A DNA stretch of 64,000 nt from Candidatus Galacturonatibacter soehngenii. Its GTDB lineage: Bacteria; Bacillota; Clostridia; Lachnospirales; Lachnospiraceae. Positions 44,173 to 53,967 of the stretch are shown in pieces; position 1 is the first letter of the stretch; every line of letters begins with the position of its first letter. Made by a program: the position numbers and the translations under genes. The DNA lies in contig NZ_WAGX01000004.1 in NCBI RefSeq assembly GCF_008830185.1, positions 1-64,000 on the forward strand, in the 5' to 3' direction. The notes under the pieces were generated by a model. The model saw only the letters and a program-made list of their open reading frames with translations, did not search any database and was not told the origin of the DNA.

Positions 44173-47052
44173 ATGAAAAGACTAAAGAAGTTAATGGCAT
44201 ACATATTATGTATTGTAATGCTTATGGGGACATATACTCCAGTTCAGGCAGAGGAAAATACAACTACTTATACAACAGGAAGCGGACTATCTTATGTAAT
44301 TGATGAGAATGATGAAATAACAATTACAGGATATAATGGAGCTTCCTCACATATGATTATTCCTGAATATATCGAAGAAAGACCTGTTGTTACAATAGGT
44401 GCTCGCGCTTTTGAAAGTAATCTAGTAATTGAAACGGTTGAATTACCAAATACATTAAAATTGTTAGAAAAGTTATCATTTTGGGGATGTAAAAATCTAT
44501 TGGAGATAGAGATACCAAGTTCGGTTGAGTTAATCAGAACTTCTTCCTTTCAGGCATGTAGCTCTTTAAGGAAAATTGTTATTTACAAAGATACAGAATT
44601 AGAATACGGAACTGATGCAAATAGAATATTTTCAAGTTATACAAGAAATGTATTTCGTATATATGGATATAAAGATTCTCCGGCTGAAGCATATGCGAAA
44701 GCATTTAATGATCCATTTGTATATCACGATTGGATTCCACTTACTAGCATAACCTTACCAGATGAAATCTCTATCAATCTAAATGAGAGAACAGAAATCC
44801 CAGTAATATATGGTCCAGAGGATTCCTATGTAGGATTTCACGTAATTGATACTCGTACATTTACAGGACCAGGAGCTGCACAGTTTGAATATGGAGAGAA
44901 TGGTAGACTGTTTATTACTGGAACAAAAGTGGGCCAAAATGAATTATATATTACAAAATTCAAAGTTTATGATTACATTGATAATTATATTGATAGTAAT
45001 GTGTGTAAAGTGAATATTATTGATCCATCAATAATAGATTCAAAAAATATTACAATTAAAGATAGTAACAATAAAGTTATTAATGATACTACACTTTCCT
45101 TCGACACTTACGTAGAAAATGAGTGTGAAATTATTTTGGAAACTGATCCAGTAAATGCAAATGAACCAATTACGTTCACATCTACAAGGGATAGATTGGC
45201 AAAGGTAGAAAGTAGAGATGGAAAATATATCCTAACCGTGTACAAGGGGTATGTAGAAGGTACACAAACTGCAACGATTACTGCTACTGGTAGTCGAAGC
45301 GGAGTTACAGCCTCTTTTAACGTGGATGTATCTTACAGTGGAGCAAGTTCAGTAAACTTTAATACGAGTTTTAATAGTGGTAGGGGAAATCGCATTGATC
45401 AGTATTCAGAATATGAAATGCCACTTGTAGTAGTACCATCGAATCTTACACAAGATACTTTAATTAATATAGTAAATAATCCAGATAAAGCAGGAGAAGA
45501 GGTTATTACTTATGATAAGACAAGTGGAGTGTTAAAAGCTTCTGGTGTCGGTACGGCTACAATTACAGCAACGTGTAAAGGGCAAAGTATAAGTTATGAC
45601 TTTGAAGTGATCCCGTATGAAAAGAAAGCGACAAGCGTAACAATTAATACGAATGAAAAAGTTTTAAAAACCAATACTGGATACTCTCTGAACTTGAAAA
45701 TAGGAGACAGTTATCAGCTTTTTGCAACTGTAACTCCAGAAGACACTACAGATATATTTAAGTGGTCTACTGTTTCAAATAACGAAATCATTAGTTTGGA
45801 TAAAAGTGGAAATATAGTTGCCCTCAAAGCGGGTACTGCTACAGTAAAAGCATCGTCATGTTCTTATTTAGAAGAAATCATAGCCAATGCTACAAGTGAA
45901 TATTTGACTATTACAGTAACAGATCCAAACGAAGTAAAAGAACCAACAACTCCAGCTGAAATAAAAGCTCAATCCATTCAATTCAATCAGACAACTGGGG
46001 AATTAAAAAATGGAGAGACCTTTCAAATCATTCCTACTATTGTTCCATCAAATACCACGGATACGTTATCATATAGATCTAATAGGCCTAATGTAGCAAC
46101 TGTAAGTAAAACAGGATTAGTTACAGCAGTTGGAGCTGGTTCAGCATGGATTATCGGTGAGATTAATGGGTATGAAGCCTATTATATTGTTGAAGTTCAA
46201 GAAAATGTGATTAACCCCACTATTTCCTTGAGTGATTCTGCTATCACGATAAAAAAGGGAGATAAAAAGGTAATTAAAGCAACCCGTGGAGAGAATACTA
46301 AAGAACCATACTGGTCAAGCCAAAATGAGAAAGTTGCTAAGATTACATCGGATGGACTGATTACGGCGGTAGGTAAAGGTTCAACCTATATAGAAGCAAT
46401 CGCATATAGTAACGATAACAGTTTGCATACAAAAGCATATTGCAAAATAACGGTGACAGATGATTCTACAACAACAGATAGCGGAAAAAACGATAATGAC
46501 ACAGACAATGGAAATAAAAAAAATCCAGAGGAAGAAAGAAAGCCAGGGATAATAAAGTTAAATGCTACTAAGTTCAATCTTCAAAAAGGTAAGACAACTA
46601 AGGCATTAGCAATAAAATCATCCACCTATTCAGATGATCCCATTGTAAGTGTTACTTCTTCAAACAATAAGATATTAAAAGCTTCTTTAAAAGGTAATAC
46701 AATCACCTTAAAAGGTGTAAAAACATCAAATAAGTATGTAACCGTAAAGGTTGTCACAAAAAGTGGTGCAACAGCCACCTGTAAAATAAAGGTTGTTAAA
46801 AGTAAAGTAAGTACAAGTAAACTCAAATTAAATAAAAAGAATATAACCTTGAAGAAAGGAAAGAGTACAACTCTTGTTGTTACACAGACTCCAATCAGCG
46901 CTACAGATAAGCTTACGTGGACTAGCAGTAACAAAAAAATAGCAACGGTTAATAAAAAGGGGAAAATAGTTGCTAAGAAAAAAGGGAGTTGTGTGATAAG
47001 CGTAAAGAGCAGTAATGGGAAAAAGGTTACTTGCAAGGTTAAGGTCAAATGA
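44173..47052 (+). CDS. Secreted BspA-type LRR and Big_2 Ig-repeat protein
   Basis: A 959-aa secreted protein. The signal peptide is residues 1-27 (LMAYILCIVMLMGTY, cut after VQA). A short run of BspA-type leucine-rich repeats lies at about 70-135 (TIGARAFESN, LEIEIPSSVELIRTSSFQAC). Irregular Ig-like domains follow, then Big_2 domains at about 485-570, 598-676 and 680-760, with the usual end pattern V-A-x-V-[ST]-x-x-G-L-[VI]-T-A-V-x-x-G. The last two modules (about 792-959) are very lysine-rich, giving a basic C-terminus that might bind wall polymers in the absence of any sorting motif. GGGGGAAGTATA precedes the ATG. It is likely a partner of the preceding surface protein. Confidence 0.82.
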   Translation: MKRLKKLMAYILCIVMLMGTYTPVQAEENTTTYTTGSGLSYVIDENDEITITGYNGASSHMIIPEYIEERPVVTIGARAFESNLVIETVELPNTLKLLEKLSFWGCKNLLEIEIPSSVELIRTSSFQACSSLRKIVIYKDTELEYGTDANRIFSSYTRNVFRIYGYKDSPAEAYAKAFNDPFVYHDWIPLTSITLPDEISINLNERTEIPVIYGPEDSYVGFHVIDTRTFTGPGAAQFEYGENGRLFITGTKVGQNELYITKFKVYDYIDNYIDSNVCKVNIIDPSIIDSKNITIKDSNNKVINDTTLSFDTYVENECEIILETDPVNANEPITFTSTRDRLAKVESRDGKYILTVYKGYVEGTQTATITATGSRSGVTASFNVDVSYSGASSVNFNTSFNSGRGNRIDQYSEYEMPLVVVPSNLTQDTLINIVNNPDKAGEEVITYDKTSGVLKASGVGTATITATCKGQSISYDFEVIPYEKKATSVTINTNEKVLKTNTGYSLNLKIGDSYQLFATVTPEDTTDIFKWSTVSNNEIISLDKSGNIVALKAGTATVKASSCSYLEEIIANATSEYLTITVTDPNEVKEPTTPAEIKAQSIQFNQTTGELKNGETFQIIPTIVPSNTTDTLSYRSNRPNVATVSKTGLVTAVGAGSAWIIGEINGYEAYYIVEVQENVINPTISLSDSAITIKKGDKKVIKATRGENTKEPYWSSQNEKVAKITSDGLITAVGKGSTYIEAIAYSNDNSLHTKAYCKITVTDDSTTTDSGKNDNDTDNGNKKNPEEERKPGIIKLNATKFNLQKGKTTKALAIKSSTYSDDPIVSVTSSNNKILKASLKGNTITLKGVKTSNKYVTVKVVTKSGATATCKIKVVKSKVSTSKLKLNKKNITLKKGKSTTLVVTQTPISATDKLTWTSSNKKIATVNKKGKIVAKKKGSCVISVKSSNGKKVTCKVKVK

Positions 47053-47252
47053 GACAAATTTAACATAAAAAAATCATTACATTTACGGATGCAAAGTCAC
47101 AATTACAAAAATATGTTCAGATAAATTAAATATATTCTATTAATAAGTAACGTTATTTCTTTCTTTAGTATCTCTAACCAAAGACTATTACTAAGGAATT
47201 AATAAAATGGATAATTAGTACTAATTTTTTTGTAAAAAAAAGTAAAAAAGGG

Positions 47253-47281
47253 TTGATTTTTAAAAAATGATATGGTATTAT
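47253..47281 (+). promoter_or_regulatory. Strong promoter in gene-free region
   Basis: TTGATT (47253-47258), exactly 17 bases, and TATTAT (47276-47281), with a TG two bases before the -10, form a good extended promoter. No credible protein gene follows for 840 bases. Confidence 0.65.
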
Positions 47282-47287
47282 ATGTAA

Positions 47288-47930
47288 GAAATGTGAAATT
47301 GATATCGAAAGAGGTATTCAAGAAGCATGTTGACTTTACATAATTGTCTTTATGCCTTTCAGTCATGTTCGGCTGGGGAGTATGAGTGGAAATGTCCGGA
47401 ACTTTCGTTCCAAGATGCCTAGTGGCTGTATAATACGGTAATCTTTAATAAATCCCCAATATTTTACGTGTATAACCTGATTACTTATGTATGATAGAAG
47501 ATTTAGTTCATATCAGAAAAAAAGGGGTTGTCGGTAGAAGTAGTTTTTAGTTAGTCAAGTCGATTAAGTATGCTTTGAATCAAGTTAGATTCATGTACTT
47601 ATCAAAGATGCACCAATATACCGGTACAGTCAATAAGGACAAGAGTGAAGTTTAAATCACAACATTGGTGCATGGAATCATCCATTGAAAATATTTCAAT
47701 TTTTTCAGCAAGGGGAGAGCTAAAAGAACGAGTTTTTCAAAAAGAGTGGATATTTCAAGTTTTCAATTTTATTTCAGCAGGTAACAAAAGTCTGCTTTCT
47801 ATGTCTAAGAAAGCAACCAGAAGGTATTTTACGGTGTTTGCTTTATAGTCGATAAATCCTTCTATCTGGTATTTCTGTATGAGCGGTTAATGGTTCGGAC
47901 AGTATATCCAACCTTAACCGCGAATGTCTT
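47288..47930 (+). ncRNA. Candidate large structured non-coding RNA
   Basis: About 640 bases downstream of the promoter at 47253 have no supported ORF but many stems. TGGGGA/TCCCCA joins 47374-47379 to 47453-47458, enclosing GGAAC-TTTC-GTTCC (47398-47411). A hairpin with TGAATC/GATTCA and AAGTA/TACTT lies at 47566-47600. ATGCACCAAT/ATTGGTGCAT joins 47608-47617 to 47664-47673. TTGAAA/TTTCAA plus T6 is at 47685-47705. GCTTTCT/AGAAAGC is at 47794-47814. A 12-bp stem with one bulge is at 47883-47921 (GCGGTTAA/TTAACCGC plus GGTT/AACC). I cannot assign it to a known class, and the 3' end is uncertain: the T6 hairpin at 47705 may be an earlier end. Confidence 0.5.
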
Positions 47931-48052
47931 TAAATGATTAAATGAATAATCTTTATTCTTCCTTATTTCCACTTCATGTATCATGTGATTAAATAATTAA
48001 TAAAAAGAAATAGTGATGTGATTTCAAATTTTATTTTTATATTATAAAAAGA

Positions 48053-48081
48053 TTGACAAGTAGACGAATGTATAATAATAT
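48053..48081 (+). promoter_or_regulatory. recA promoter
   Basis: Consensus TTGACA (48053-48058), a 17-base spacer and TAATAT (48076-48081) end 43 bases before the recA start. Confidence 0.8.
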
Positions 48082-48094
48082 TATAATAAGAAAA

Positions 48095-48108
48095 CGAACA
48101 TAGGTTCG
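48095..48108 (+). promoter_or_regulatory. LexA (SOS) box of recA
   Basis: CGAAC-ATAG-GTTCG matches the Gram-positive LexA operator CGAAC-N4-GTTCG exactly. It sits just downstream of the -10 box, where bound LexA would block transcription. Confidence 0.93.
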
Positions 48109-48124
48109 CATAAAGGAGACTGTC

Positions 48125-49162
48125 ATGGTAAAAGAAGATAAATTAAAAGCATTGGATGCTGCATTAGCAAATATTGAAAAGCAGTTTGGTAAAGGTTCCG
48201 TTATGAAACTTGGTGATGCGGGTACTGGCATGAATGTGGAAACTGTACCAACAGGCTCATTAAGTTTAGATATTGCACTTGGAATGGGTGGTATACCTAA
48301 GGGAAGAATTGTTGAAATATATGGACCAGAATCAAGTGGTAAGACTACAGTAGCTTTACATATGGTTGCAGAGATGCAAAAAAGGGGTGGTATTGCTGGA
48401 TTTATTGATGCAGAACATGCATTAGATCCTGCCTATGCCAAGAATATAGGAGTAGATATCGATAATTTATACATATCTCAACCGGATAATGGAGAACAGG
48501 CGTTAGAGATTACTGAGACCATGGTACGTTCTGGGGCAATTGATATTGTTATTGTAGACTCTGTAGCAGCATTAGTTCCAAAAGCAGAAATAGATGGAGA
48601 CATGGGTGATTCTCATGTTGGTTTACAGGCGAGACTTATGTCTCAGGCGCTTAGAAAGTTAACTGCTGTCATCAGTAAATCAAATTGTATTGTAATTTTT
48701 ATTAATCAGCTACGAGAAAAAGTTGGTGTAATGTTTGGAAGTCCAGAGACTACAACAGGTGGACGTGCGTTGAAGTTTTATTCCTCCATTCGTTTAGATG
48801 TAAGAAGAATTGAGACATTAAAACAAGGCGGAGAAGTAATTGGAAATAGAACAAGAGTTAAGATTGTTAAGAATAAGATAGCACCTCCTTTCAAAGAAGC
48901 GGAGTTTGACATTATGTTTGGACAAGGAATTTCCAGAGAAGGAGATATACTGGATTTGGCTGCTAATATCGGTGTTATTAGTAAGAGTGGTGCGTGGTAT
49001 GCATATGAAGGTGACAAGATAGGGCAAGGAAGAGAGAATGCTAAGATTTTCCTAAAAGAGCATAAAGAGATTATGGAAGAGGTTGAAATTAAGGTTAGAG
49101 AACAGTATGGAATTACTGGAATCAAACCAGAAGATCAAGCTGTCCAACAAGAGGAAGAATAA
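48125..49162 (+). CDS. recA: Recombinase RecA
   Basis: The 345-aa strand-exchange ATPase of homologous recombination and SOS induction. Walker A is GPESSGKTT near residue 67, Walker [17 protein letters not shown], then the L2 loop region [16 protein letters not shown]. The N-terminal helix [20 protein letters not shown] and the acidic C-terminal tail are standard. AAAGGAGACTGTC precedes the ATG. The stop overlaps the recX start (TAATG), coupling the enzyme to its regulator. Controlled by the LexA box at 48095. Confidence 0.98.
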   Translation: MVKEDKLKALDAALANIEKQFGKGSVMKLGDAGTGMNVETVPTGSLSLDIALGMGGIPKGRIVEIYGPESSGKTTVALHMVAEMQKRGGIAGFIDAEHALDPAYAKNIGVDIDNLYISQPDNGEQALEITETMVRSGAIDIVIVDSVAALVPKAEIDGDMGDSHVGLQARLMSQALRKLTAVISKSNCIVIFINQLREKVGVMFGSPETTTGGRALKFYSSIRLDVRRIETLKQGGEVIGNRTRVKIVKNKIAPPFKEAEFDIMFGQGISREGDILDLAANIGVISKSGAWYAYEGDKIGQGRENAKIFLKEHKEIMEEVEIKVREQYGITGIKPEDQAVQQEEE

Positions 49163-49794
49163 TGTTAGTTACAGCATTGGAGGAATATACCAAGGGTAGA
49201 TATAAGATATACTTGGATGAGCAGTTCGCTTTTGTATTATACAAAAGCGAACTGAATTATTTTAAAATAGAATTAGGAAAAGAGCTAGCAGAAGAAGATT
49301 ATATAAAAATAAAAGAAGAGATTATACTAAAGCGCGCCAAGAAGAGAACCTTATATCTATTAAAAAAGATGGATCGAACAGAACAAGAATTAAGGAATAA
49401 ATTAAAAGACGGTTTTTATACAGAAGATATTATAGGGAAAGCGATTGAATATGTAAAAGGATATAATTATATTAATGATGAAAGTTATGTACAACGTTTT
49501 ATAGAATATAAAAGTAAGTTCAAAAGTAAACTAGAAATAACCTCACAGTTAAAACAAAAAGGTATATCAAAAGAAGTAATTAATTGTATTTATAATTCCA
49601 TTGAGATTGATGAAAGTAATGCAATTATAAAATTGATTAAGAAAAAAGTGAGTAATATAAATGAGATAGATCATAATCAAAGAAGAAAGCTTTATATGTA
49701 CTTATGTAGGAAAGGCTTTCAGTACGAAGATATCGATAAAGCAATTGAAAAGATGAAAGAAGAAAATGAGAATGTAATCGATTTTGGTGAATAA
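49162..49794 (+). CDS. recX: RecA regulatory protein RecX
   Basis: A 210-aa helical protein with tandem three-helix RecX repeats: KKRTLYLLKKMDRTEQELRN (repeat 1), YINDESYVQRFIEYKSK (repeat 2) and a third near the C-terminus (LYMYLCRKGFQYEDIDKAI). RecX binds the RecA filament and limits or tunes its activity. The start overlaps the recA stop by one base, and the pair is co-transcribed under LexA. The N-terminal 50 residues form the small extension typical of Firmicute RecX. Confidence 0.9.
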   Translation: MLVTALEEYTKGRYKIYLDEQFAFVLYKSELNYFKIELGKELAEEDYIKIKEEIILKRAKKRTLYLLKKMDRTEQELRNKLKDGFYTEDIIGKAIEYVKGYNYINDESYVQRFIEYKSKFKSKLEITSQLKQKGISKEVINCIYNSIEIDESNAIIKLIKKKVSNINEIDHNQRRKLYMYLCRKGFQYEDIDKAIEKMKEENENVIDFGE

Positions 49795-49842
49795 TTATAC
49801 AAAATTGATTGCTATGAAAATGATAAAAAATGTAGTGTCTAC

Positions 49843-49871
49843 TTGACATAATGTTTAAAACAGTATAAAAT
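49843..49871 (+). promoter_or_regulatory. Promoter for rny
   Basis: TTGACA (49843-49848), a 17-base spacer and TAAAAT (49866-49871) lie about 50 bases before the GTG start of rny. Confidence 0.75.
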
Positions 49872-49919
49872 TTAAGTATTGTATTTTGTACAATGAAAAC
49901 TAAATAAGGAGGTGCTCCT

Positions 49920-51473
49920 GTGTCAATAGCTGATATTATATTAGTTGCATTTATCACGCTTGTTGTAGCTGTTCCTATTACTTGTGTTGCTGCTATTTCC
50001 TATCGCAAAAAGATTGTAGAAAAGAAGTTGGGAGATGCAGAGGAAAAAGCAAGAGAAATAATAGATGAAGCCATTAAAACTGCAGAAACAAAAAAACGTG
50101 AAGCTTTACTTGAGGCCAAAGAAGAGTCACTCAAAACAAAGAATGAGCTCGAAAGAGAATCGAAAGAAAGAAGAGCTGAAATACAGCGTTATGAGAGACG
50201 TGTTTTATCAAAGGAAGAAGCTTTGGATAAAAAGTCTGAAGCCATAGAAAAGAGAGAAGCTGGATTTGCAGCAAAAGAAGAATTATTAAATAAACAAAAA
50301 CAAGAAGTTGAAGAACTTCATGAAAAAAGGGTACAGGAACTAGAAAGAATCTCTGGACTTACCTCCGAACAAGCAAAAGAATATCTTTTGAAAACTGTTG
50401 AAGATGAAGTGAAACATGACACTGCGAAGCTAATTAAAGAATTAGAAAGCAGAGCGAAAGAAGAAGCAAACAAAAAGGCAAAGGAATATGTAGTAACAGC
50501 AATTCAGAAATGTGCTGCTGATCATGTAGCTGAAACTACAATATCTGTAGTTCAACTTCCAAATGATGAAATGAAGGGAAGAATTATAGGTAGAGAAGGT
50601 AGAAATATCCGAACTTTAGAGACTATGACGGGAGTTGATTTGATTATTGACGATACTCCTGAAGCAGTTATTTTATCAGGCTTTGATCCAATTAGGAGAG
50701 AAGTTGCGAGAATCGCACTTGAAAAACTTATAGTTGATGGACGTATTCATCCAGCTAGAATTGAGGAAATGGTTGATAAAGCTCAAAAAGAAGTGGAATT
50801 AATGATGCGTGAAGAGGGTGAGGCGGCAACGCTTGAAGTCGGTGTTCATGGAATTCATCCTGAACTTGTCCGATTACTTGGTAAAATGAGGTTTAGAACA
50901 AGCTATGGACAGAATGCATTAAAGCATTCAATCGAAGTAGCACATTTGTCAGGTTTATTAGCATCTGAAATTGGTGTTGATATTAGATTGGCGAAAAGAG
51001 CAGGTTTACTACACGATATTGGTAAAGCTGTCGATCATGAAATGGAAGGCTCACATATTCAATTGGGTGTTGACTTATGTAGAAAATACAAGGAATCACC
51101 AACCGTTATTAATGCAGTAGAATCACATCATGGTGACGTTGAACCGGAAACACTAATTGCATGTATTGTACAGGCTGCAGATACAATTTCTGCCGCTAGA
51201 CCGGGTGCAAGAAGAGAAACACTAGAAACGTACACAAACAGATTGAAACAACTTGAAGACATCGCTAATGTATATAAAGGCGTTGATAAATCTTTTGCAA
51301 TTCAGGCCGGAAGAGAGATTCGAATTATGGTAATTCCAGAGCAGGTAACAGATGCTGATATGATACTTATGGCAAGAGATATTTCTAAACAGATTGAATC
51401 AGAATTAGAATATCCTGGCCAGATAAAAGTTAATGTTATACGTGAATCACGTGTAATTGACTACGCGAAGTAA
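49920..51473 (+). CDS. rny: Ribonuclease Y
   Basis: A 517-aa membrane-bound endoribonuclease that starts decay of many mRNAs in Firmicutes. One N-terminal transmembrane helix (about 4-26, [20 protein letters not shown]), a long charged coiled coil (about 30-190), a KH domain with [15 protein letters not shown], and an HD domain with [20 protein letters not shown] are in the family order. The start is GTG with AAGGAGG 6-8 bases upstream; the protein has the standard length. A strong terminator follows. Together with pnp at 12145 it gives two main parts of the RNA decay machinery in this window. Confidence 0.96.
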   Translation: MSIADIILVAFITLVVAVPITCVAAISYRKKIVEKKLGDAEEKAREIIDEAIKTAETKKREALLEAKEESLKTKNELERESKERRAEIQRYERRVLSKEEALDKKSEAIEKREAGFAAKEELLNKQKQEVEELHEKRVQELERISGLTSEQAKEYLLKTVEDEVKHDTAKLIKELESRAKEEANKKAKEYVVTAIQKCAADHVAETTISVVQLPNDEMKGRIIGREGRNIRTLETMTGVDLIIDDTPEAVILSGFDPIRREVARIALEKLIVDGRIHPARIEEMVDKAQKEVELMMREEGEAATLEVGVHGIHPELVRLLGKMRFRTSYGQNALKHSIEVAHLSGLLASEIGVDIRLAKRAGLLHDIGKAVDHEMEGSHIQLGVDLCRKYKESPTVINAVESHHGDVEPETLIACIVQAADTISAARPGARRETLETYTNRLKQLEDIANVYKGVDKSFAIQAGREIRIMVIPEQVTDADMILMARDISKQIESELEYPGQIKVNVIRESRVIDYAK

Positions 51474-51510
51474 GATTCGCATGGATTTATATGAATTGAT
51501 GATTGAAAAA

Positions 51511-51541
51511 GCCTTATAAACTTTGTTTATAAGGCCTTTTT
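51511..51541 (+). terminator. Terminator after rny
   Basis: A perfect 11-bp stem GCCTTATAAAC / GTTTATAAGGC with a TTT loop is followed by CTTTTTT. Confidence 0.92.
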
Positions 51542-51580
51542 TGTATAATAAGAAAGTTCTTAAACTGTTCTATTATACAA
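51541..51580. repeat. Inverted repeat between rny and proC
   Basis: TTGTATAATA (51541-51550) is perfectly inverted as TATTATACAA (51571-51580), with a 20-base loop that can add a few more pairs. It starts inside the T tract of the rny terminator. It could be a second hairpin, a regulatory leader, or a remnant of a small mobile element. Confidence 0.5.
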
Positions 51581-51693
51581 AAAGATGACAAGTGTACAGG
51601 AGTGGTTGCTTTGAAACTAGCGTATGTTAATTATAGGTAACTTCATATATCTTATATAAACAGATTATGTAAAAGTTGTAAAGGAGTAATTAT

Positions 51694-52491
51694 ATGTCAA
51701 AAATAGGATTTATAGGTATGGGCAATATGGGCTATGCCATGCTAAAAGGTTCTTTAAATACCTTTTCTAAAGAAGATATAACATTTACAGATGTAAATCA
51801 AGAACAGTGTAAAAAGATAATGGAAGAGACAGGAGTACATTACTTTAGCAGTAATGCAGAGTGTGCAAACAACAATAAATACATTATATTGGCAGTAAAA
51901 CCACAATACTATGAAACCGTTATAAAAAATATAAAATATGTGATAACGAATGAGCAAATAGTAATATCAATAGCACCAGGCATTACAATTGATGAACTTA
52001 ATATTAAGCTTGGAACGGATAAAAGAATTATTAGAGTAATGCCAAATACCCCTGCTTTACTAGGAATGGGTATGACGGGAATCACATATGATAAAGGATT
52101 ATTTTCACAAGAGGAAATAGAAACGGTATATCAACTATTGCAATCATTTAGTAAGGTGGAATATGTAGAGGAACGTTTGATGAGTGCTGTGACATGCGCC
52201 AGTGGAAGTTCACCAGCTTATGTATATATGTTTATAGAAGCGTTAGCTGATAGTGCAGTAAAATACGGTCTTCCAAGAGACAAGGCATACGAATTTGTTG
52301 CTCAAACGGTGAAAGGAGCGGCTGAAATGGTACTTGTTACAAAAGAACATCCAGCAAAATTAAAAGATCAGGTTTGCTCCCCAGGAGGTACGACAATAGC
52401 AGGAGTTGCAGCCTTAGAAGAATACGGATTTCGTAATGCAATTATAAAAGCTACTGATGCATGTTATGAAAAGGCGGAAAAGATAAAATAA
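51694..52491 (+). CDS. proC: Pyrroline-5-carboxylate reductase
   Basis: A 265-aa NAD(P)H enzyme for the last step of proline synthesis. The Rossmann start IGFIGMGNMGYAMLKGSL, VMPNTPALLGMGMTGI and the C-terminal signature AAEMVLVTKEHPAKLKDQVC then SPGGTTIAGVAALEE are diagnostic. AAAGGAGTAATTAT precedes the ATG. The other proline genes (proA, proB) are not in the window. A NUDIX gene follows in the same direction after 42 bases. Confidence 0.95.
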   Translation: MSKIGFIGMGNMGYAMLKGSLNTFSKEDITFTDVNQEQCKKIMEETGVHYFSSNAECANNNKYIILAVKPQYYETVIKNIKYVITNEQIVISIAPGITIDELNIKLGTDKRIIRVMPNTPALLGMGMTGITYDKGLFSQEEIETVYQLLQSFSKVEYVEERLMSAVTCASGSSPAYVYMFIEALADSAVKYGLPRDKAYEFVAQTVKGAAEMVLVTKEHPAKLKDQVCSPGGTTIAGVAALEEYGFRNAIIKATDACYEKAEKIK

Positions 52492-52533
52492 AAATGTATA
52501 ATAACTACCTAAATGCAAGAATAGGAGAATAGA

Positions 52534-53070
52534 ATGGCAGAAAAATATTATCGGTTAAAAAGAGAACTGGTACATACTGGAAGGATTATAAGTCTATATA
52601 AAGATTATGTGGAAATTCCAAATGGAACAGTGGCAGAATGGGATTTTATTGGTCATAAAGGAGCAGCAGCAGTTGTACCCGTTACAGAAGATGGAAAAAT
52701 TCTTATGGTAAAGCAATATAGAAATGCAATAGATCGCTTCACTGTTGAGATTCCTGCAGGAGGTTTAAATACAAGTGATGAACCTATGCTTACCTGTGCA
52801 AAAAGAGAATTAGAAGAAGAGACAGGATTTCAATCAAATAATCTGGAATTTTTGATTAGTATAAGAACTGCAGTTGCATTTTGTAATGAAAGAATTGATG
52901 TTTTTGTAGCTAAGAATCTGGTAAAGACAAGTCAGAATCTAGATGAAGACGAGTTTATCGATGTGGAAGCTTATGACATTGATGAGTTATGCAATAAAAT
53001 TTTCACAGGTGAAATACAAGATGCCAAGACAATTTCTGCATTGTTAGCGTATAAAACAAAATATTGTTAA
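52534..53070 (+). CDS. NUDIX hydrolase, probable ADP-ribose pyrophosphatase
   Basis: The 178-aa protein has a NUDIX box GGLNTSDEPMLTCAKRELEE followed by ETGF (G-x5-E-x7-REx2EExG pattern, with the first glutamate shifted), and the ADP-ribose pyrophosphatase features VVPVTEDGKILMVKQYRNAI and DRFTVEIPAGG. It would cleave ADP-ribose or related nucleoside diphosphate sugars. AATAGGAGAATAGA precedes the ATG. In Firmicutes this gene is frequently next to spoIIM and xerD, as here. Confidence 0.9.
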   Translation: MAEKYYRLKRELVHTGRIISLYKDYVEIPNGTVAEWDFIGHKGAAAVVPVTEDGKILMVKQYRNAIDRFTVEIPAGGLNTSDEPMLTCAKRELEEETGFQSNNLEFLISIRTAVAFCNERIDVFVAKNLVKTSQNLDEDEFIDVEAYDIDELCNKIFTGEIQDAKTISALLAYKTKYC

Positions 53071-53144
53071 TTTTCATTCTACCTAAGATACACACGAAAA
53101 TATGGTATTCAAATTAGTACAGATGCATATAATGAATAAACAGC

Positions 53145-53753
53145 ATGTTCAGTTGGGTGAGGATCATTCTAAAATTTAAAATTATTCATAAGAGATTTTT
53201 TATCATTCTTTTTATGGTTGGATTTTTGATAGGCATTTTGTTTACAAATATTTTTGGAAAAGCATATATATTAGGAGTAGGATTATTAGGAGAATATTTT
53301 TTACTTCATTTTAAATATACACAGATTAATTATAATAGACTTCTAATGTATGTATTTCAAGAAAGAATCAAGTTATTTTTAGTTATATGTATATTAGGAG
53401 TTACCAATATAGGTATCTTTGTGATAGGCGCATTTATTCTCTGGCTTGGATTTTCCAGTGGTGTCTTATTATCAGTTGCCATATTAAAATTTGGTATGAA
53501 GGGTATTATGATATGCTTAAGTGCAGTGTTCCCACAATTTTTAATATACATACCCGTATATCTATTATATTGCGATAAGCTAATTGATTTAAAAATTTCT
53601 GGTAGAAGTACATTGAAAAAGCAAAAATGGTTGCAATATATATTATTTATTGGAGTTGGGTTAATAGCAATATCTTTTGGAGTTGTCTTAGAATCTTATA
53701 TTAATCCTATTATTTTAAAAAAGGTTATAAGTATAATCAACTTAAATACCTAG
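53145..53753 (+). CDS. spoIIM: Stage II sporulation protein M
   Basis: A 202-aa membrane protein with about five hydrophobic helices, including RFFIILFMVGFLIGILFTNI and FVIGAFILWLGFSSGVLLSV, arranged as in SpoIIM. SpoIIM works with SpoIID and SpoIIP to remodel septal peptidoglycan during engulfment of the forespore. The gene is shorter in the first loop than some orthologues. The ribosome site before ATG 53145 is weak, so a downstream start is possible. xerD follows, the conserved Bacillus/Clostridium neighbour. Confidence 0.82.
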   Translation: MFSWVRIILKFKIIHKRFFIILFMVGFLIGILFTNIFGKAYILGVGLLGEYFLLHFKYTQINYNRLLMYVFQERIKLFLVICILGVTNIGIFVIGAFILWLGFSSGVLLSVAILKFGMKGIMICLSAVFPQFLIYIPVYLLYCDKLIDLKISGRSTLKKQKWLQYILFIGVGLIAISFGVVLESYINPIILKKVISIINLNT

Positions 53754-53869
53754 AAGGTTACAATCGATTCCTATAAATTAGTAAAAAAATTAAGAAATTA
53801 TTACAACATGTAGTAGTTTTGATTCTTATAAAATGTATATGTTGTATGTAACACAGTAAACCAAAATTT

Positions 53870-53905
53870 TGACGTAAAATTATGTTTGATTTTACGTCAT
53901 TTTCT
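53870..53905 (+). terminator. Terminator after spoIIM
   Basis: A perfect 11-bp stem TGACGTAAAAT / ATTTTACGTCA with an 8-base loop is followed by TTTTCTTATT. Confidence 0.82.
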
Positions 53906-53967
53906 TATTATAATACTAATTATATAATATATTTGTAACATTTTGGTAAAAATTGTGAGGGAAAAAA

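Noticed and set aside
46626-47066. 146-aa hydrophobic minus-strand ORF
   Set aside because: It mirrors the lysine-rich C-terminus of the LRR/Big_2 protein; antisense of Lys codons gives Phe and Leu, hence the false membrane look.
47645-47848. 67-aa plus-strand ORF in the recA-upstream gap
   Set aside because: No ribosome site, low-complexity composition, no recognisable motif, and it crosses several strong stems of the candidate RNA.
53870-53945. Possible dif site before xerD
   Set aside because: The AT-rich stretch is only vaguely like the Gram-positive dif consensus, and dif is normally near the terminus rather than beside xerD; the hairpin is better read as the spoIIM terminator.
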